From CAVTOA01 sp963736285 (lineage in GTDB: Bacteria > Actinomycetota > Actinomycetes > Mycobacteriales > QHCE01), in the NCBI GenBank assembly GCA_963736285.1, contig CAVTOA010000001.1:1-64000 (forward strand): 64,000 nt of DNA, written 5' to 3'. A program made the translations under genes and the position numbers. Below are positions 36,700 through 45,194 of the stretch, piece after piece (position 1 is the stretch's first letter; each line of letters opens with the position of its first letter). The notes under the pieces are model-generated. The model did not search any database and was not told where the DNA came from. It saw only the letters and a list, made by a program, of their open reading frames with translations.

Positions 36700-37770
36700 A
36701 TGCAAACCTCCCAGCATTTAGCCGATTTGGCTGCTGACCAGCGACAAGATGCGGTGATCCAATTGGGTCATCCCGCATATCGCGCTCGTCAGCTCTCTCA
36801 TCATTACTTTGGTCGTTTGACCGACGATCCCGAGCAATTAACTGACATACCGGCAGTATCTCGCCGCGAACTATGCGACAAGCTATTGCCCAATTTGTTG
36901 GAGCCGGTGCGTCACATCGCTTGTGATGACGGTGCGACCCGTAAGTCACTGTGGCGTTGCGGGGACGGGACTTTGATCGAAAGCGTGTTGATGCGGTATC
37001 CCGACCGCATCACGGTCTGTGTCTCCTCCCAGGCTGGGTGCGGCATGGGTTGCCCTTTCTGTGCCACAGGGCAGGCGGGTTTGACTCGTAATCTGAGTAC
37101 CGCGGAGATCGTCGACCAGATTGTTCGCGCCCAACGCGCGGTTGTGGGCGGCGAGTTGCCCGCGGCTGGGCCGAATCAGCGGCGAGTGACCAATGTGGTG
37201 TTCATGGGAATGGGCGAGCCCCTCGCTAATTACGCGAGAGTCATCGCGGCGGTTCGTCGACTCACCGAGCATGTCCCAGATGGTTTGGGCATGTCTCAGC
37301 GCTCCATTACCATTTCTACGGTGGGCATCGTCCCGGCGATTCGGCGATTGGCGGCAGAGGGGTTGCAGGTGCGGCTTGCCCTGTCGCTCCATGCACCGGA
37401 TGATGAATTGCGCGACACGCTCGTTCCCGTTAACAATCGGTTCAAAATTTCCGAAGTACTTGAGGCAGCGTTCGATTATGGCAGTCAAACCGGTCGGCGT
37501 GTGTCCATTGAGTACGCGATGATTAGAGACATGAACGATCAGCCTTGGCGGGCAGACCTTTTGGGGAGCTTGTTGGTGGGCCGAAACGCCCACGTCAATC
37601 TGATCCCATTGAACCCAACCCCAGGAAGTCTCTGGGATGCTAGCGAGCCGCAGGTTGAGCGAGAATTTGTTCGACGACTGCGAGCGGCCGGAGTACCCAC
37701 GACGGTTCGCGATACCCGTGGCCGTGATATCGATGGTGCGTGCGGTCAGCTCGCAGCGGTGGAGGTGTAA
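36700..37770 (+). CDS. rlmN: Dual-specificity RNA methyltransferase RlmN
   Basis: Radical-SAM enzyme that makes m2A2503 in 23S rRNA and m2A37 in some tRNAs. The cluster motif CGMGCPFCATG is at about residues 114-124. FMGMGEPLANY, STVGIVP and LALSLHAPDDELRDTLVP are family blocks. The conserved C-terminal Cys (DIDGACGQL, about 349) forms the mCys intermediate. Length 356. ATG start; the next gene begins 6 nt after the stop. Confidence 0.95.
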   Translation: MQTSQHLADLAADQRQDAVIQLGHPAYRARQLSHHYFGRLTDDPEQLTDIPAVSRRELCDKLLPNLLEPVRHIACDDGATRKSLWRCGDGTLIESVLMRYPDRITVCVSSQAGCGMGCPFCATGQAGLTRNLSTAEIVDQIVRAQRAVVGGELPAAGPNQRRVTNVVFMGMGEPLANYARVIAAVRRLTEHVPDGLGMSQRSITISTVGIVPAIRRLAAEGLQVRLALSLHAPDDELRDTLVPVNNRFKISEVLEAAFDYGSQTGRRVSIEYAMIRDMNDQPWRADLLGSLLVGRNAHVNLIPLNPTPGSLWDASEPQVEREFVRRLRAAGVPTTVRDTRGRDIDGACGQLAAVEV

Positions 37771-37776
37771 GGATCT

Positions 37777-38964
37777 ATGAGTCGGAGCGAGAAAGGCGCC
37801 CGGTTTAAGCGGCGAGCGTTGCGACGCGGCTACAAGGTGGACGAAGTCGACGAGTTCATCAAGCGCTGCGAGGCAACCTTGGCTGGCGAGCTAATCGACG
37901 AGCCGGCGACCGCTGCGGACGTTCGTGACATTGTGTTTCGGACTCGCTGGGGTGGCTACGACGAGTGGCAGGTCGACCTCCACCTCGACCGACTAGAGCG
38001 AGAGCTGGCAGAGCTGGTAGAGGGCGGGGGAACAGCCCCACGTGGCTCTAATGGCTTTCCTACGGGCACGATCGAACGGGTCGGACGTTCGCTTCCGCAG
38101 CTACCTCCTGGGCCCTCTACCAGAAATCTTCGCGATCGCGATTTTACTTTTGATCGGCAATCAGATCGTATTGCGGAGCGCGAGCCAGCAGACGATTTTG
38201 CCGAGAGTTTCGCCGATCTAGCCGATCCCCGAGGCGAAACGCGATTCCCGGACCAGTTTCGAGACGACGACTATCGCGATCGCGACTTTGTGGATCACAC
38301 GGTGGTGCCTCCGATGCCATCACGACAGGCGCCGGGCCTTGCGGAGCTGCCACCTGGGCGAGGCGCTTCTGGCTCACCTGTGATCCCGCGTGCGCTTCCT
38401 TCGTCAGCTGAGCCCGTGAATGCGGCGGTTGTGCCGCTAGAGCCTCCTCCTGTGGTGTCGGCGCCTCCACCTTCGTCGCCGGGATCATTTTTTCCGCCCG
38501 CTCCCGATCGAGTCATGGGGGCGACGGCAGCGATGGGCCATGTCATAGAGGCGACGGGTTCTGCCAGCTCGTCTAGCTCCTCGGAGACGATGAGTGCGAC
38601 GCCGGTTAGCTCAGCCGCAGCTCTCGATCCGTATGCGGGCCGTCATGGCAAAGTGGACATGACAATGGAGATTCCCACCTACGGCAAGAATGTTTCGCCA
38701 TTTACCACTGACGACAAGGCCCGGCTCGCCGAGCTCCGTTCGGGTTTTAAGCCACGGCGGTTTGGTAGCGGGTACGACTCGCGGCAGGTCAATCGACTTT
38801 TTGATGCCATGGCCGCGGCCATGGATGGCCAGTCAAGCGCTGAGGTTGTGCATTCGGAGTTCGATCCGAGCCAGTTTGGTTTGGTACAGGGCGGCTTTTT
38901 CGAAGAAGAGGTAGAGAACGCTCTCAGTGAGATGCGGGAGCTGTTTTCTCGCCGCCTCGGTTAG
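37777..38964 (+). CDS. Tandem DivIVA-domain protein
   Basis: A 395-residue acidic cytoplasmic protein. Two DivIVA-like modules (GYKVDEVDEFIKR... at about 18-30, and FGSGYDSRQVNRLFDAMA near 332-349) flank a long Pro/Ser/Asp-rich disordered linker (about 90-290). Actinobacterial proteins with this structure sit beside rlmN. DivIVA domains sense membrane curvature and mark poles or septa, so a role in growth or division is inferred. It would complement the SepIVA-like gene at 180. Confidence 0.8.
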   Translation: MSRSEKGARFKRRALRRGYKVDEVDEFIKRCEATLAGELIDEPATAADVRDIVFRTRWGGYDEWQVDLHLDRLERELAELVEGGGTAPRGSNGFPTGTIERVGRSLPQLPPGPSTRNLRDRDFTFDRQSDRIAEREPADDFAESFADLADPRGETRFPDQFRDDDYRDRDFVDHTVVPPMPSRQAPGLAELPPGRGASGSPVIPRALPSSAEPVNAAVVPLEPPPVVSAPPPSSPGSFFPPAPDRVMGATAAMGHVIEATGSASSSSSSETMSATPVSSAAALDPYAGRHGKVDMTMEIPTYGKNVSPFTTDDKARLAELRSGFKPRRFGSGYDSRQVNRLFDAMAAAMDGQSSAEVVHSEFDPSQFGLVQGGFFEEEVENALSEMRELFSRRLG

Positions 38965-39032
38965 TGGTGGCGCTCAGTAGGCGAGCGAAAGCTCGCCCGA
39001 CGGCTGCTTGCTTGTGCCGCCGGGCGTAGCAG

Positions 39033-39251
39033 TTAGCGCTTGATTCCTTTTCGGCGCAGTGCGATGTCCGCGATGAGTCCCACTGCAATTGTCGCGGCCA
39101 CCGCAACTAGCCACACATCTTCTACCCGGCCCCGTTGGTTGCCGATCAACATGGCAAGCATGAGCAGGATCGCCAACACCCAGAACGCCCGCCAGACTTT
39201 GAGATTATCCGGCTTGTGCTGGTCTGGCGATGAGACTTCCTCCTCAGACAC
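39033..39251 (-). CDS. DUF2631 small membrane protein
   Basis: A 72-residue protein with the family motif SSPDQHKPDNLKVWRAFW, two transmembrane helices (about 28-43 and 49-65) and a basic C-terminus (RRKGIKR). DUF2631 proteins are short actinobacterial membrane proteins of unknown function. GTG 39251 has AAGGAG five bases upstream and is preferred to the ATG 13 codons earlier. Confidence 0.82.
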   Translation of the reverse strand: MSEEEVSSPDQHKPDNLKVWRAFWVLAILLMLAMLIGNQRGRVEDVWLVAVAATIAVGLIADIALRRKGIKR

Positions 39252-39415
39252 TCTTTCTCCTTTATGTGTTCTTTCCGCACACTGGTCCACTCGTCACGAG
39301 CGCGTTTACCGCGCCTCGTGAGGGGCATCAGACACGGTACGCAAGGCTCAATGAACCGAGGTCGTCGACCCCGCGTGTGTGGCGGCAGCGTCGCGAGATG
39401 TGATTCAGACTCCGA

Positions 39416-40499
39416 TTAGGAGCCTTGGACGCTGTTGTACAGAGACTGAATGGTGTTGTCGAAGTAGGGGCCATACATGACGTTGGGCTCATCGGTGTAG
39501 GCGAAGCTGTTGACGGAGGTGACGGTGCCGGTGCCGGTGCTGGTGTTGAAGTTAGACATCCACGATCCACCGGAAGCACCTTCTGTCATGCCACAGCTCA
39601 GGCCCTGGTCGCTGTGCTTCGTGTCGTTGTGTGGTGTGCCCTTGCAGGTGTAGAGCTGGCTGCCGTCGTAGGGCGATACCGCTGGGTACCCGAACGAGTA
39701 CGTGTATTGACCTCGCTCATTGTTGAACCCGATGGCTTGGGAACCGACCGTGTCGGCGAGGTGCTTGCCGTTGCTGGCGTTCACCACGGCGAAGCCCACA
39801 TCGCTGTTGAGGTCGCCGCTACTCTTCCAGGCGTCGGTGGTGTAGAGCTGGCGGGCAGTAAAGCGACCAAAGGGTTCGGAGCCCTTCTTGTAGCCGGGTA
39901 CGAACACCCAATTGGTGGCGAAGGCGCCAGGTCCCGCATTCACACAGTGACCCGCGGTGACAATGGTGTCTTTGTTTCGGCTGTTCACGGACTGGCCGGA
40001 GCACGTGTAATTAGAGGAGCCGAGCGTGAAAAAGATCCGGCCAGTAGTTTTGCTGACCGCTCCGCCATTCCAGGGTGCGGTTGTTTCGTCACTGGCTTGC
40101 GGCTGGGCGGTGGAATCGGTGGGATGAGCCGAGTCTTTGGAGGGTAGGAGATCCGGCAATAGATTGTTGGAGCCCTCTTGCCGGTCGGTGCCTGGCTCGT
40201 CCTTTGTGGATTTGTCTCCACCGTTGTCTGGGTGAGGAGTCGGCACGGGTTTCGCATCTTCCATGCGCCCCTTGGTCCAGTAATCCAGAATCGCCTTTTC
40301 CTGCGCGGCGGTGGTAGCCAAGGTCGCGGATGCGACGTCAGTCGCGTTCGCCAGTATGTCGTTACCGTGCTTTCCGCCCAGCGCAATCGCGGAGAGGACG
40401 GTAGCGAGCGGGGGAGTCGGCCGTTGCTGCGAATGCTGGCGCGCTCACAAATCCGAGACTGATGCTAGCGGCAAAAGCGGCGAGGGTGCGAAATTTCAC
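39416..40499 (-). CDS. Secreted trypsin-like serine protease (frameshifted)
   Basis: The signal peptide is at the 5' end (MKFRTLAAFAASISLGFVSAPAFA, cleavage after AFA). A propeptide/linker rich in Pro, Ser, Asp and Gln follows, then a chymotrypsin-fold domain. Its catalytic triad is TAGHC (His), SGDLNSDVGFAVV (Asp) and GMTEGASGGSW (Ser). The signal peptide and the rest are in different frames; one extra C in the run at 40410-40414 explains it, leaving 1083 nt and 360 residues. The main open frame alone (from TTG 40321) lacks any signal. Probably an exported nutrient-scavenging or processing protease. Confidence 0.85.
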
Positions 40500-40546
40500 G
40501 AAGTATGTCTAGCGGATTTACGCCGTTTAGCGCGACCCGTTGTGGA

Positions 40547-41110
40547 TTATTGTTCGTCTCTGGCATGCCACATGTGACGACGTACTTCATAACAGCCAAT
40601 CGCGGCTGCCGATGCCACGTTAAGTGAGCCCACTTTGCCCAGTTGCGGAATGAAAACGGCGGCGTCACACGCTTTCAATGTGCTGGCTGAGATTCCCCGG
40701 TCTTCATGCCCAAGTACCAGGCAGATGTCGCCGGCAAGATCCATGGCGGTCAGCGGCACCGCATGGGTAGCAAGTTCCAGACCAATGATGGTGTAACCGG
40801 CCGCACGGGCGGCACGAATCGCCGCGACAGCATTATCGTGCTGGCTGCTTTCCAGATACCGATGAGTGCCCAGCGCGGTCTTTTGGACTTTGGGATTCTC
40901 AAACTCTGGTGTTTCACCGGTGAGATATATGTGGTCCACATTGAAAGCTGCAGAGGTGCGGACGATTGCTCCGACGTTGAATGGTCCGGCCACATTGTCC
41001 AGTAACAGCGCTAACCTCGCGTGTGGTCGCCTTTTCCAGGTGCGATGCAGCCGTTTGAGTTCCGTGCCGCCAAGCTGTCGTGGATGGTCTGCGGGGGTAT
41101 GGGGGGTCAT
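40547..41110 (-). CDS. SPOUT RNA methyltransferase (TrmH/SpoU family)
   Basis: A 187-residue 2'-O-methyltransferase. SpoU motifs: 1 NVAGPFNVGAIVRTSAAF, 2 CLVLGHEDRGIS and 3 FIPQLGKVGSLNVASAAAIGCYE. It lacks the extra N-terminal domain of rRNA-specific RlmB and is close to TrmH in size, so tRNA is the likelier target, but the substrate is not certain. It overlaps the upstream methyltransferase gene by 4 nt. Confidence 0.9.
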   Translation of the reverse strand: MTPHTPADHPRQLGGTELKRLHRTWKRRPHARLALLLDNVAGPFNVGAIVRTSAAFNVDHIYLTGETPEFENPKVQKTALGTHRYLESSQHDNAVAAIRAARAAGYTIIGLELATHAVPLTAMDLAGDICLVLGHEDRGISASTLKACDAAVFIPQLGKVGSLNVASAAAIGCYEVRRHMWHARDEQ

Positions 41111-41732
41111 CTAAGGACGTTCCTTTCGGGGCGTGCTGTGACAGCCAGGATCCGATAGCCCCGTGCCGAGGCGAGGCGCTGGGTAGACCATTCGTGGGAT
41201 TCAAGCCATTCGGTGAGCGAGTCTGCGCCTAAGTGCTTATGTACCACTAGATATGCGGTTCCACCGGGGAGTAGCCGCGCTAGCCATTGGGTGAGGAGTC
41301 CATGGAGGACTGCCTTGCCCACTTTGATGGTGGATTGGAATAGATCGCCGCGAGCCGGACGTCGGCGGGTATCGCTTCCGGACGAACGGGGCGCACACGG
41401 GGGCAGCCCGCCTTCTGCGCGTTGTCCGCGGCGAGCGCCAAGGCGCGGTCATTTACGTCAATTGCCCACACCGTCCTATCAGGACTTCGACGCGCCGCGA
41501 CCACGGCTATGGCGCCGTATCCACACCCGATGTCCGCGATGTCACCGCTCACAACGGGTGGGGGCGCCTCGCGGAGCAGAAGGCGTGTGCCCGCGTCCAC
41601 CTGCTCGTAGGCAAAGACCCCGGCATCGGTGGCGAAGGTGAAGACGCCATCGGCCAGCGCCAGCGACACGTCACGACGGTGGCTTGGGGTGTGAGGTTGT
41701 TCGGTGAAGTAGTGGTCAGACGGGTTCGTCAC
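41107..41732 (-). CDS. Class I SAM-dependent methyltransferase, RsmC-like (frameshifted)
   Basis: Homologous to the C-terminal methyltransferase half of RsmC, which makes m2G1207 in 16S rRNA. The first frame has the SAM-binding ADIGCGYGAIAVV and the catalytic SNPP. The second frame continues KAVLHGLLTQWLARLLPGGTAYLVVHKHLGADSL. A missing base near 41331 separates them; with it the length is 627 nt, 208 residues. The gene is about half of E. coli RsmC, as in other actinobacteria. It is co-transcribed with the TrmH-like gene. Confidence 0.82.
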
Positions 41733-41816
41733 AGATGGGGAGCTTACGGGGGCAGCGTTTCTGCCGAGTACCGTGACCGGCAGGACCTTTCGCCTTTACC
41801 AGAGATCGGATCGAAT

Positions 41817-43379
41817 GTGCGAGTGACCGGGCTGGGCCATGCCAGTGCCTATATCGAAACCGCAGCCGGAACTATTTTGTGCGACCCGTGGGTCTCGCCG
41901 GCATATTTTGGCTCCTGGTATCCCTTTCCGGACAACAGCGAGCTGGACTGGGAGCGGTATGGCCAGGCCGACTATCTGTACGTATCTCATCTGCATCGCG
42001 ACCACTATGACCCAGCGCATCTGCGCCGTTGGATCAGTAAGGACGCGACAGTCTTGCTCCCGGAATACCCCACCGACGAGCTATTTGAGGCGCTCAAGGC
42101 GGTGGGCCTACACAATTTTGTGCGCACCACGAGTCGGCAGGTGCACGACGTCAACGGCTTGCGGGTCATGATTGACGCCCTGACGTCTCCCACGGATGGC
42201 CCTATCGGAGATTCGTCACTGTGGATTTCGGACGGTCAACACACGTTGCTCAATCAAAACGATGCCCGCCCCGGAGACCTTTCTCTCTTTGCCGAGCTAG
42301 GACACGTCGACGCGCATTTGCTGCAGTTTTCCGGCGCCATTTGGTATCCGATGGTGTACGACCTGCCAGAAAAAGCGAAGCGGGTCTTCGGTTCCCAGAA
42401 ACGGGCACGGCAGTTCGACCGCACGTTGCGCTACATCGACGACTTGAAGGCCCGTTGGGTTTTCCCCATCGCTGGGCCGCCATGCTTTTTGGACCCAGAA
42501 CTGTGGCACCTCAACGATGTTTTCGGCGACGAGGGAAATATCTTCCCAGATCAAAATGTCTTTGCTGAGTTCATGGCCGAGCGCGGCTACGACAACTGTC
42601 GGGTAATCATTCCGGGTTCAACGGCTGATGTTTCCGCGGAGAATTGCCCGGTAATCCATCCCGTTTCGGATGCGGAATTCCACAAGATTTTCATCGAAAA
42701 AGAAAACTATCTACGCGCGTATCAACAACGCAAACTGCCAGCCTTGGCAACGGAAAAACAGGCATGGGCAAATCCCGAGTTAGATCTGCTCGCCGAGATC
42801 AAGATGTGGTTTGAGCCGGTGATGTCCGAGTCACAAATCATTGCAGACGGTATCGGTGGTCCGGTGCGGCTGACGGCAGAGGACACTCAGCGTGGCGACG
42901 TTGACCTGGTACTCGACTTTCCTTCCCGTGAGGTGCGCGAATACGCTGGCGAAAAATGCCGGTATCGCTTCCGCACGCAGCGGGCGCTCGTCGAGCATTT
43001 GGTGACAATTAAAGAAAACGACTGGGTCAATAGTTTGTTTTTGTCGTGCCGTTTCGCCGCGACAAGAGTCGGTCCATACAACGAATACGTCTATACATTC
43101 TTCAAATGCCTTGATGACGAGCGCATGAACTATGCCGAGGGTTGGTTCGCCGAACAGAACACCGACGACGAAGACATCACCCTCGACGATTGGGTCGTGC
43201 AGCGTCGTTGTCCTCATCTCAAGGCCGATCTCAGTAAGTTCGGCAAAATCGATGACGGCGTGCTCACCTGCCAGATGCATGGCTGGAAGTTTGAGCTTGA
43301 AAGCGGGCGCTGCCTGACGACCGCGGGTTACTCGATTCGCTCGGCAGAAAGACCGGATCTTCCTGGCTCCGAAGCGTGA
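41817..43379 (+). CDS. namH: UDP-N-acetylmuramate hydroxylase NamH homologue (MBL fold plus Rieske)
   Basis: NamH turns UDP-MurNAc into UDP-MurNGlyc, giving N-glycolylated peptidoglycan in mycobacteria and relatives. The N-terminal domain is a metallo-beta-lactamase fold with HLHRDH (His58, His60, Asp62, His63). The C-terminal domain is a Rieske [2Fe-2S] site: Cys465, His467, Cys485, His488 in RRCPHLKADL...LTCQMHGW. This two-domain order and the 520-residue length match NamH (Rv3818). GTG 41817 is chosen because the family starts at this point (VTGLGHASAYIET). It overlaps the convergent PAP2 gene by 52 nt at the 3' end. Confidence 0.85.
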   Translation: MRVTGLGHASAYIETAAGTILCDPWVSPAYFGSWYPFPDNSELDWERYGQADYLYVSHLHRDHYDPAHLRRWISKDATVLLPEYPTDELFEALKAVGLHNFVRTTSRQVHDVNGLRVMIDALTSPTDGPIGDSSLWISDGQHTLLNQNDARPGDLSLFAELGHVDAHLLQFSGAIWYPMVYDLPEKAKRVFGSQKRARQFDRTLRYIDDLKARWVFPIAGPPCFLDPELWHLNDVFGDEGNIFPDQNVFAEFMAERGYDNCRVIIPGSTADVSAENCPVIHPVSDAEFHKIFIEKENYLRAYQQRKLPALATEKQAWANPELDLLAEIKMWFEPVMSESQIIADGIGGPVRLTAEDTQRGDVDLVLDFPSREVREYAGEKCRYRFRTQRALVEHLVTIKENDWVNSLFLSCRFAATRVGPYNEYVYTFFKCLDDERMNYAEGWFAEQNTDDEDITLDDWVVQRRCPHLKADLSKFGKIDDGVLTCQMHGWKFELESGRCLTTAGYSIRSAERPDLPGSEA

Positions 43380-44020
43380 GCGTGAGGCTCGTCACTCAGA
43401 TCGTTCGGCGGTAGCTCTGTGCCTCGCGCAACAGCTGGGCCGTCTGGTGGTGCGGTGACGAGTGGGCGCAGACGCGTGTGAGAACACCACGCGATGGCCT
43501 TCTCAAACAGCGAGAGAAACAGTGCGTATCCAATGAGGACCACGGTCGCTCCCAACACCAAGCCACCGAGGACATCTTGTGGGTAATGCACCGCTACATA
43601 GACACGAGCGAAGGCCATAAATAAGGCGGCAATTACCGTGGCTATTCCAAGACGTTTATGCACGAGCAGCATCCCTGCGGCGACAGCACCGGCCATCGTG
43701 GCATGGTCGGACGGGAATCCGTAGTTGGCGCTGTGCTCCGTGAGCACCAATATGTGGTGCAGAACCACAAACGGGCGTCGTTCGGCGACGAGTGAGGAGA
43801 TGGGCTGAGCGATTGCTAGCGCGGCGATCATCCCCAATGGCGTCCATAGTGCGGCGGCCATGCGAGCGGGGTTGGCGTCTTTGCGCGCATACCACCAGCC
43901 GAGGACCATGAGTCCGGCGAATATCGCCACCCCGTAGGCCGCGTAAAGCTTGATGGGCAGATGCAGCCATGGTGTGTGTCGTGCGACGTCATTGACGATG
44001 AGAAACAAGGAATCGCCCAC
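43328..44020 (-). CDS. PAP2-family phosphatase
   Basis: A 230-residue membrane protein with about five helices. The three acid-phosphatase motifs are AERRPFV, GFPSDHATMAG (catalytic His) and RVYVAVHYPQDVLGG. Members dephosphorylate undecaprenyl pyrophosphate or phosphatidate; beside a peptidoglycan gene the former is plausible. The cytoplasmic tail (about 40 residues) is Pro/Glu-rich. Stops of this gene and namH overlap by 52 nt. Confidence 0.88.
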   Translation of the reverse strand: MGDSLFLIVNDVARHTPWLHLPIKLYAAYGVAIFAGLMVLGWWYARKDANPARMAAALWTPLGMIAALAIAQPISSLVAERRPFVVLHHILVLTEHSANYGFPSDHATMAGAVAAGMLLVHKRLGIATVIAALFMAFARVYVAVHYPQDVLGGLVLGATVVLIGYALFLSLFEKAIAWCSHTRLRPLVTAPPDGPAVARGTELPPNDLSDEPHAHASEPGRSGLSAERIE

Positions 44021-44126
44021 AAATTTCCCCTACTGATCGGCTGGTGTTGATCACCGCGAGCAGATGAGTGTCTCATGGACGATCCACGCTTAGTGCGCTG
44101 TGGTGCCGCCTGCTCAGTGAGCTGTG

Positions 44127-44174
44127 ATGTGTGAGCTCCTCACATCGACGTTTTGATGTGAGGAGCTCACACAT
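44127..44174. terminator. Perfect 20-bp hairpin after tetR
   Basis: Arms 44127-44146 and 44155-44174 (ATGTGTGAGCTCCTCACATC) are perfect reverse complements with an 8-nt loop that contains TTTT. It begins 18 nt past the TetR stop, in the gap before the PAP2 gene. Terminator is likely. A self-palindromic core (GAGCTC) is also present. Confidence 0.6.
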
Positions 44175-44191
44175 GTATCCATAAACGACTG

Positions 44192-44929
44192 CTATGCCGG
44201 GCTATTGCGGGGTTGGTCGACGATCTGAAGGGAGTCGGCGAGCTCGGCGATTTGTTGCTCGAAGAATGCCTCACCGTCGGTAGCGAACTGAATGTGGCCA
44301 AATACTTCCAGGCTGACAAGGCCATACACGCGCGTCCAAATGCTGACCGCAACCGCCAACGGACCTAGTGGCAGCGATGTCTGTGCGGACTCGCGATACT
44401 CAGTGAGCTGGCGAACAAACGCGGGTTCGAGGTTGTCGGGTGCGGGGACGGGGAATTGTCGTTGCTGCCATAGGGCGCTCAGCGAGTCGAGGAAGATGGC
44501 GCCGACTCGCCGGCTCGCTGCGCCGGTGTCGATGACGGGCTTGCGGGTGACGCCAGGTTTCGACTGGCTCTCCGGTTTGCCGTTGCTGAAGATGAGGCCA
44601 AATTCGGCCTGATGTCTGACCGCCCAGGCTCGGAATGTGCGACATGCGGTGAGTAGCTGTACACCGGGGTCATCCGCAACAAGGACGCGGTTTTCGTCCA
44701 TGGCCGCGCAAATCTCGCCGTAGAGGTCGTTGACGAGCGCCGCGACTAGGTGGTCGAAACTGGGGAAGTACCGATAGAGCGCGGGTGCGGTCATGCCCAT
44801 TTCGCGGGCGATGGCGCGCAGCGAGACGGCATTGGGCCCCTCATTGATGAGCTGGCGGCGGGCAACTTCTTTGATTTCTTGCACGGTCGCCGCACGGACG
44901 CGCTCCCTGCGGTTCACCATCACTGTCAC
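44192..44929 (-). CDS. TetR-family regulator
   Basis: A 245-residue repressor. The N-terminal HTH is AVSLRAIAREMGMTAPALYRYFPSFDHLVAAL (about 40-71). The C-terminal ligand domain resembles TetR_C_33/WHG. No flanking efflux or catabolic gene is near, so the target is unknown. It is divergent from dxr with a 265-nt gap, in which I see no gene and no obvious operator. Confidence 0.88.
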   Translation of the reverse strand: MTVMVNRRERVRAATVQEIKEVARRQLINEGPNAVSLRAIAREMGMTAPALYRYFPSFDHLVAALVNDLYGEICAAMDENRVLVADDPGVQLLTACRTFRAWAVRHQAEFGLIFSNGKPESQSKPGVTRKPVIDTGAASRRVGAIFLDSLSALWQQRQFPVPAPDNLEPAFVRQLTEYRESAQTSLPLGPLAVAVSIWTRVYGLVSLEVFGHIQFATDGEAFFEQQIAELADSLQIVDQPRNSPA

Positions 44930-45194
44930 TGCGAAGCCTCCAAATAATGAATGTGTCGGATCTGCCGAGCGGTTCGCGAAGGCGAAAACGTCGAAAGTCG
45001 CGTCCCCGTTGCCTTCTGCGTTGCTCTGTTAAATCGACTAACGACAGTCACCCGTTTTGGTCACTCTCATTCCAGTGAAAACCGGCGTGTCGCTATCGTC
45101 CGGCGTGTCCGAATTGTTGCTTTTAGCGAAACTTGAGTGGTCGGACGCCCGATGCGGCCGCATCGGTTCGTTCTCCGCCTGGGACAATTACTGC

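Noticed and set aside
39425..40147. 240-residue plus-strand open frame
   Set aside because: Antisense of the secreted protease, whose triad motifs and signal peptide are clear.
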